6,364 nt of DNA, taken from the NCBI GenBank assembly GCA_023399635.1, contig JAEWOP010000090.1, positions 1 to 6,364 of the forward strand, in the 5' to 3' direction. Both the position numbers and the translations under genes were made by a program. The DNA comes from Pseudomonadota bacterium. Lineage in GTDB: Bacteria > Pseudomonadota > Alphaproteobacteria > Rhizobiales > Rhizobiaceae. The notes under the pieces are model-generated. The model did not search any database, had not been told where the DNA came from, and worked only from the letters and a program-made list of their open reading frames with translations. Of this stretch, positions 1 through 6,364 are shown piece by piece; position 1 is the stretch's first letter; every line of letters begins with the position of its first letter.

Positions 1-1931
1 ACATAGGGGCGGTTGACACGCGCCACCGCCTGCAACAGCACATGGTCACGCATCGGCTTGTCGAGGTAGAGACAGTACAGCAGCGGGGCGTCATAGCCGG
101 TCAGCAGCTTGTCGGTGACGATCAGGATTTTCGGGTCCTTGTCCGCCTTCTTGAAAAGCAAGCGAACGTCTGCCTCGCGCTCATCGCTGACCTGCAACTC
201 AGCTACCAGTGGGCGGTCGACGATGTCGGCCGCGTTCTCGGTATAGATCGGCTCGCTCCACTCGGGCGGCAGCAGCTTGTCCAGCGCCCGCTTGTACTTG
301 GCACAGGCCTCGCGGTTCACGCCGACCAGAAATGCCTTGTAGCCAAGCGGGAGCACGTTCTCCTTGAAGTGATCGGCGACGAATGCCGCCACATGTTCGA
401 TGCGGTCGTCGGCGGTGAGGAAGGTGCGCAAGCCCACGGCGCGGTCGAGCGCCTTGTTGAGCTCGTCGATGTCAGTGATGCCCTCGGCCTCCGCCAGCTC
501 GAAGAACTCCTTGTCGAGCCGCTCCGCCGGCACTGTCATCGTGCTCGGCGCCATGACGTGCTTGATCGGCAGCGTCGTCTCGTCCTCGATCGACTCGGCG
601 ATGGAATACTTGTCGAGGTAGCCTTTCTCGTCGTCCTTGCCGAAAATCTTGAACGTGCCTTCGCCCTGTTCGGTCTTGGCGATGGGCGTGCCGGTGAAGC
701 CGATGATCGTGGCGTTCGGCACCGAGGCCATCAGGTAGGTCCCGAGGTCCTTGGCGACCGAACGATGCGCCTCGTCGATGAAGACATAAATGTTGTCGCG
801 GGTGTTGCTGTCCTTGTCGACGCCCTCGAACTTGTGGATCATCGACAGGATCAGCCCGCGCTTGTCGCTGGTGAGAAAGTCCTGCAACTGCGCCTTGGTG
901 TTGGCCCGCCAGGTGGCGATGTCCTGCTTCTGCATCTCGCCGAGCAGCTTTTCGACCCAGCCCTTCATCTGGCCTTCGAGCTCGGTGCGATCGACAACCA
1001 GGATCACGGTGGCGTTCTTGAAGTGCTCCTTCTGTTCCAGGATCAGCCGGGCCGCCGTGAGCAAGGTGAAGGTCTTGCCGGACCCTTGCGTGTGCCAGAC
1101 GAGGCCGCGATCCTTCTTCGGGTCGGCGCAGCGCTCGATCACCGTGTCGATGGCGCGGCGCTGATGCTGGCGCAGCACCGATTTCCGGGTCTCGCTGTCC
1201 TCGACGTAGAACAGAATCCAGTGCTGAAGCGTGCGCAGGAAGTCGGTGCGCTCGAAAAATGCCTGCACGGCGAAGCGATAGGCCTCGTCCGGCGCCTGTT
1301 TCCAGCGGGCGAGGAAGCGGCGGTTGGCGTTCCAAGTGACGCCATACCAGTAATCCAAGAGATGCGTGACGTTGAAAAGCTGCGGCGAGCCGATCAGCTC
1401 CGGCGTCTCGATCTCATAGCGGCGCAACTGCTTGATGGCACGCTCGATGGCGTCGCCGTCCTTCGGGTTCTTGTGCTCGACGATGCAGACCGGTACGCCG
1501 TTGATGAGAAACATCACATCGGCACGGTTGCCCTTGCGTGCCGGCGGCTTCAGCGCCCATTCCCAGGAGACATGAAAGGCGTTGACCTCCGGGTGGTCGA
1601 AATCGACCAGCGTCACCCGGCGGTGGCGCTTCTCCTCCTCGTCGTACCATTGCCGCTCGCCGCGCAGCCACGACAGCATCTCGCGATTGCCCTCGATGGT
1701 CGGCGGCAGGGCGTCGAGCGTCTCGATGACCGAGCGGATGGCATCCTTGCTCATCCAGCCATTGAACTGGGCGAGCTTCGTCTCCAGCTCGTCGCGCAGT
1801 AGCATCCCGGCCTCGCCGCCGCGCTTCTGCTTGGCGACATCGGGGGTGAGCGGCGTCCAGCCGATCTCGACGGCGTGCTTCACCATCGGAAACTGAACCG
1901 TCCCGGCTTCGGTGATCTTGAGTTCGCTCAT
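1..1931 (-). CDS. hsdR: Type I restriction endonuclease subunit R (HsdR), partial: C-terminal part off the window
   Basis: This is the motor and nuclease subunit of a type I restriction enzyme. In the R2M2S complex it translocates unmethylated DNA using ATP and cuts at a distance. The minus-strand frame from ATG 1931 is open to the window edge, giving 643 residues by full codon-by-codon reading. The N-terminal PD-(D/E)XK nuclease shows D138 (RADVMF), E152 and K154 (VEHKN) and the QxxxY motif Q168-Y172. The helicase motor follows: Walker A TQGSGKT at 281-287, DEAH box 386-389, motif III GFTGTP 411-416, motif V-like TDKLLTGYDAP 606-616 and motif VI QAVARVNRPY at 634-643. Members of this family are usually around 1000 residues, so roughly the last third (end of the motor and the C-terminal helical region) is missing only because the window ends. 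The start overlaps the hsdS stop as ATGA and has its own GGAGG seven bases upstream. No frameshift or internal stop is seen, so it looks intact. Confidence 0.96.
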   Translation of the reverse strand, partial: MSELKITEAGTVQFPMVKHAVEIGWTPLTPDVAKQKRGGEAGMLLRDELETKLAQFNGWMSKDAIRSVIETLDALPPTIEGNREMLSWLRGERQWYDEEEKRHRRVTLVDFDHPEVNAFHVSWEWALKPPARKGNRADVMFLINGVPVCIVEHKNPKDGDAIERAIKQLRRYEIETPELIGSPQLFNVTHLLDYWYGVTWNANRRFLARWKQAPDEAYRFAVQAFFERTDFLRTLQHWILFYVEDSETRKSVLRQHQRRAIDTVIERCADPKKDRGLVWHTQGSGKTFTLLTAARLILEQKEHFKNATVILVVDRTELEGQMKGWVEKLLGEMQKQDIATWRANTKAQLQDFLTSDKRGLILSMIHKFEGVDKDSNTRDNIYVFIDEAHRSVAKDLGTYLMASVPNATIIGFTGTPIAKTEQGEGTFKIFGKDDEKGYLDKYSIAESIEDETTLPIKHVMAPSTMTVPAERLDKEFFELAEAEGITDIDELNKALDRAVGLRTFLTADDRIEHVAAFVADHFKENVLPLGYKAFLVGVNREACAKYKRALDKLLPPEWSEPIYTENAADIVDRPLVAELQVSDEREADVRLLFKKADKDPKILIVTDKLLTGYDAPLLYCLYLDKPMRDHVLLQAVARVNRPY

Positions 1932-3251
1932 GCCGCGGCCTCCGTTTCTTTCGCCGGTTCCAGCGCCGACAGGTCAAGGTCGGCGACGCGGATTTCGCCC
2001 GTCATCAGCTTGTGCAGCAGGGCCTTGAAGAGCTCGTCGAGCACCGCGCGCTTGCGCTTTTGCAGATCGATCTTTCGGTCGATTGCATTGAGAACGGCGA
2101 CGATCTCACGTTGTTCGTCAAGGGTCGGCGGAAACTGAACCGAAATACCGGAGATGTCACCCTTCCCAAAGTTCGGCACAGGCCCCGGCTTCACAAGCGA
2201 TCGTAGATCAAAATTTAGCATCCAATGAAACAGGAATGCTTGGTCAACTTCCTCTTTGGCGTGGAGCGCCATTACGTTTGGATCGAGTACGCACCACGAT
2301 CCAACACGACGCTTCTTATTGGTAGAAATCGCTGCTCCGTTTTTCGGAAAGACAATTGCTCCGGGGGCGATGCAGCGTTGTTCCGCTTCGGCTTTTGGTA
2401 CGAATTTCTTCAGTTCTGCGTCATCAAGGACTGATTCCGCCTCGCAACGGGTCATATCAATGACTTTTATGCCTAGAACATGAAGACTGGATGGAGCCGA
2501 AGGTAGTTCTTCTCGGGCCAACAATTCACCATACCCGAGCCTGCTCGAGGAATAGATGTTGGCGATTGCTTCCAAGGGCCGAACCTCCCAGCTCTCCGGC
2601 ACTGAGCCGATCTCGGTGTCCTTCTGCGCCTCGCCGCGCATGCCCTTTGTAAACAGCGCCCGCATTGCCGCGCGCTTGAGGTGCTCGGCCACCAACAGCT
2701 CTTGGGTCGCGGAATCTGCCAAGTCGTGGACTTGATCGAGTAGCTCGCCGAGCGCTATCGCTTCGGCAGCGTCGTCCGGGGCTGCAACTTCGAAGCTCTC
2801 AATATCGTCGAGATTTAGCGTCATCGTTCCGTGCGCTGACGGCACGATACGCGCCAACAACTGAGCCTTGTTTGCGTAGATTGCTGCGCGGATGAACGGC
2901 CCCATGCCGTCCACTTTCGGAACGAGAGCCTTAATGTCCTGATTGAAGGCCATCGCGCGTTTGGCGACGGCGACCGGCAGATCCTTCGCCAATCCCATCC
3001 CGCGAACAAGCAATAGTACCGCTCCGGCCGGTGCCATTCGCGTTCCGGCACCAATCGCATCGACTGACACGTGATCTATGGCATCGAAGAGTCGAGCTGA
3101 CTTCATGTCCTTGCCCGACACCCAAGGTACATCACCAATCCAGTAACGTGCCTCCGACTTCGGAGGTGTTCCGCCGCTGAGAATACGGCAGAGTTCTGCC
3201 AGGGACTTCCTAGTCCAACCGGGCGACAATGCTGCCTCACCGGTCGAGGTA

Positions 3252-3262
<11 letters not shown>
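1928..3262 (-). CDS. hsdS: Type I restriction-modification specificity subunit S (HsdS), two target-recognition domains
   Basis: HsdS selects the bipartite DNA target for both methylation and restriction and holds two HsdM copies. The 444-residue protein has the classical layout. The first target-recognition domain is at about 14-160, with the typical opening SGGTPP (29-34) and the VPWVSGKDM stretch (45-53). A central conserved helical spacer follows at about 165-225 (LKRAAMRALFTKGM, then GSVPESWEVRPL, which opens the second half). The second target-recognition domain is at about 222-380, and a C-terminal conserved helix at about 381-425 (LDEQREIVAVLNAIDRKIDLQ) pairs with the central one. The length is normal for a two-domain HsdS, so it appears functional. 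The start ATG overlaps the end of hsdM by 11 bp and is preceded by a strong GGGGAGGG. The DNA for the second recognition domain is lower in GC than its flanks, as expected for exchangeable specificity modules. The recognised DNA sequence cannot be read from the protein. Confidence 0.95.
1939..1943 (-). promoter_or_regulatory. Ribosome binding site of hsdR, inside the end of hsdS
   Basis: GGAGG on the minus strand lies seven bases before ATG 1931. Together with the ATGA overlap it fixes the hsdR start and indicates translation coupled to hsdS. Confidence 0.8.
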
Positions 3263-5114
<1,852 letters not shown>

Positions 5115-5139
5115 TAAGTCAAGCGTGAACAGCTACCCC

Positions 5140-5143
5140 AGGA
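5140..5143 (+). promoter_or_regulatory. Ribosome binding site of darT
   Basis: AGGA lies 11 bases before ATG 5155, a slightly long and modest site. It supports 5155 rather than the GTG at 5125, which has no purine-rich site in front of it. Confidence 0.5.
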
Positions 5144-5154
5144 ACATCTCTCGA

Positions 5155-5823
5155 ATGGCTGCGCCAGTCCCTACGCACCTGTTTCACATAACCGCGATCG
5201 CCAACCTTGCGGCAATCGCGTCATCGGGGGCGCTGCTGTCTAAGGAGCGATTGACGGCAGATGGGCTTAACCCGACCAACATCGCCTACGAAACAATTCA
5301 AGACCGCCGGGCGCGTACAATGGTGCCAATAGCGCCCGGAGGAACACTCCATCATTATGTGCCGTTTCATTTCGCTCCGCGATCGCCAATGCTGATGACG
5401 ATCGACAAAGGCAATGTTCCTGGCTGTGACTTGACTCAGAACGATATCGTCTACTTGACTACAACAGCGCAGATCATCGCCAACCAAGGCGCTCCGTTCG
5501 TATTCACGGACTACCACGCAGTAATGGCAATCGCTTCCTTTTTCAGCGATTTGAACGATCTTAATCAAATCAACTGGAGCATCTTTTTTGAGCATCCACT
5601 GCTGGGCGGATACTGCAAGTATTGGCAGAATCGATCGACGCCGGCGCATATGATGAGGATGGAAACGCGGCAAGCAGAGTTTCTCGTGCGTGATACGGTG
5701 CCGCTTGCTGTCATCACCCAAATCGGGGTAAAGTCCCGGAAAATGGCCGGCCAAGTTCAAATGGCGTTGGCTAATACGGGTTGGAATCCGCCGATCCAGA
5801 TCGTTCCGGGTTGGTACTATTGA
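5155..5823 (+). CDS. darT: DarT toxin: DNA thymidine ADP-ribosyltransferase
   Basis: DarT transfers ADP-ribose from NAD+ to thymidine bases in DNA, mainly single-stranded DNA in a short sequence context. This blocks replication and acts in phage defence. The 222-residue product matches the DarT family (old name DUF4433): an NAD-binding N-terminus THLFHITAIANLAAIASSG (7-25), an Arg pair at 51-52 where the family has its catalytic Arg, YVPFHFAPRSPML (68-80), the KYWQNR block (155-160), and catalytic Glu 175 in RQAEFLV. Length is normal and no key residue is missing, so it should be active. ATG 5155 is chosen because homology starts within a few residues of it and AGGA lies 11 bases upstream; an in-frame GTG at 5125 is a weaker option. 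It is followed 9 bp later by its antitoxin and faces away from hsdM. A macrodomain partner rather than a NADAR one suggests the DarT2 type. Confidence 0.94.
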   Translation: MAAPVPTHLFHITAIANLAAIASSGALLSKERLTADGLNPTNIAYETIQDRRARTMVPIAPGGTLHHYVPFHFAPRSPMLMTIDKGNVPGCDLTQNDIVYLTTTAQIIANQGAPFVFTDYHAVMAIASFFSDLNDLNQINWSIFFEHPLLGGYCKYWQNRSTPAHMMRMETRQAEFLVRDTVPLAVITQIGVKSRKMAGQVQMALANTGWNPPIQIVPGWYY

Positions 5824-5828
5824 GAGGA
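5823..5828 (+). promoter_or_regulatory. Ribosome binding site of darG
   Basis: AGAGGA overlaps the last base of the darT stop codon and lies four bases before ATG 5833. It is a better match than the darT site, which would favour antitoxin translation over toxin from the shared message. Confidence 0.65.
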
Positions 5829-5832
5829 ATTC

Positions 5833-6364
5833 ATGGCAGTCGAGATTGCTCACGGCGATTTGCTAGAGCAGCGTGTTGACGCGATTGTAAACACCGTCAA
5901 CACGGTCGGCGTCATGGGCAAAGGCATTGCCCTCCAGTTCAAACGCAAATGGCCTTCCAACTTCAAAGCGTATGAAGCGGCGTGCAAGGCCGGTGAGGTC
6001 ATACCCTGTAAGATGTTCGTTTTCGATAACGGGCAACTCGCAGAGCCAAAATTTATCATTAACTTCCCTACGAAGCGCCATTGGCGGCAGCCGTCGCGTT
6101 TGTCTGATATCGAATGTGGCCTCGAAGATCTGGTAGAGCAGGTCCGTAGGCTGAAAATCAGATCGATCGCACTACCGCCACTCGGATGTGGAAACGGTGG
6201 GCTTGAGTGGGGCGTGGTAAAGCCTCTGATTCTCGGGGCGTTCGCAGAAGTGCCGAATGTCGAGGTCAAGCTCTTCGAACCCAGCGCTGCCGAAAGCGTG
6301 CGCGAATTGGTTCCGGAAGCTGCTAAACCAAAGATGACTGCAGGTCGGGCGGCGATTATCAAGG
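5833..6364 (+). CDS. darG: DarG antitoxin: DNA ADP-ribose glycohydrolase macrodomain, partial (3' end off the window)
   Basis: DarG removes ADP-ribose from thymidine in DNA, reversing DarT damage. A separate C-terminal domain binds and blocks DarT. The visible 177 residues hold the macrodomain (about 1-150): GDLLEQRVDAIVNTVNTVG (8-26), GKGIALQFK (29-37), NFPTKRHWR (77-85) with K81 at the position of the catalytic lysine described for the Thermus enzyme, a Ser-Arg-Leu run at 88-90, and the ribose-binding loop LPPLGCGNGGLEWG (114-127). KMTAGRAAIIK at the window edge looks like the beginning of the C-terminal domain; full DarG proteins are typically about 340-360 residues, so roughly half is unseen. 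The frame is open to the last base. ATG 5833 has AGAGGA four bases upstream and sits 9 bp after the darT stop, fitting a co-transcribed toxin-antitoxin pair with the toxin first. Confidence 0.94.
   Translation, partial: MAVEIAHGDLLEQRVDAIVNTVNTVGVMGKGIALQFKRKWPSNFKAYEAACKAGEVIPCKMFVFDNGQLAEPKFIINFPTKRHWRQPSRLSDIECGLEDLVEQVRRLKIRSIALPPLGCGNGGLEWGVVKPLILGAFAEVPNVEVKLFEPSAAESVRELVPEAAKPKMTAGRAAIIK

Noticed and set aside
472..1335. 287-codon minus-strand open frame overlapping hsdR in another frame
   Set aside because: Its translation is an Arg-rich frame-shifted reading of hsdR; the hsdR frame itself is continuous with no stop, so it is not evidence of a frameshift.
42..1802. 586-codon open frame on the plus strand
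   Set aside because: It lies in exact antisense register with hsdR. High GC and the lack of TTA, CTA and TCA codons in hsdR keep it open; the protein is low-complexity and unlike any family, while the minus strand encodes a full helicase-nuclease.
5115..5154. Small regulatory RNA or terminator hairpin between the modules
   Set aside because: The 40-bp gap has no convincing inverted repeat followed by T residues, and it is too short for an RNA gene in addition to the promoters.
5221..6362. Minus-strand open frames of 210 and 170 codons opposite darT and darG
   Set aside because: They have no recognisable domains and are shadows of two well-supported plus-strand genes.

Overview
The window shows part of a bacterial anti-phage defence island. 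Two defence modules point away from each other and share a very short, AT-rich control region at about 5073-5154. Base composition is high-GC in hsdR and most of hsdM. This, with ordinary Shine-Dalgarno sites and bacterial protein families, fits a high-GC bacterium, probably a pseudomonadote, but the sequence does not settle the taxon. Both ends of the window cut through genes.

Left module, minus strand, positions 5114 down to 1: a type I restriction-modification operon in the order hsdM (3252-5114), hsdS (1928-3262), hsdR (1-1931, C-terminal part off the window). The genes overlap by 11 bp and 4 bp, so they are almost certainly co-transcribed and translationally coupled. HsdM is unusual in carrying an XRE-type helix-turn-helix DNA-binding domain in front of the normal methyltransferase. 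HsdS has two target-recognition domains. The second (about 2122-2599) lies in a visibly lower-GC patch. HsdR shows the PD-(D/E)XK nuclease with QxxxY and all the helicase motifs up to motif VI.

Right module, plus strand, 5155-6364: a DarT-DarG toxin-antitoxin pair. DarT (5155-5823, complete) is a DNA ADP-ribosyltransferase that modifies thymidine in DNA. DarG (5833-6364, partial) starts with the macrodomain that removes the modification. Its C-terminal DarT-binding part is beyond the window. The two genes are 9 bp apart.

Between the modules: in-register 9-bp tandem units (AATATAGCA on the minus strand) run through the candidate start codons of hsdM. They lie inside overlapping face-to-face promoter-like elements for darT and hsdM. 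The hypothesis most worth testing is that the helix-turn-helix on HsdM binds these repeats. It would then control its own operon and the DarTG pair, linking restriction to a suicide-type toxin. The repeats, the fusion and the gene arrangement are seen in the sequence; the regulatory link is inference.

There is no stretch over 300 bases without a gene. I saw no tRNA, rRNA, CRISPR array, insertion sequence, attachment site or convincing terminator.
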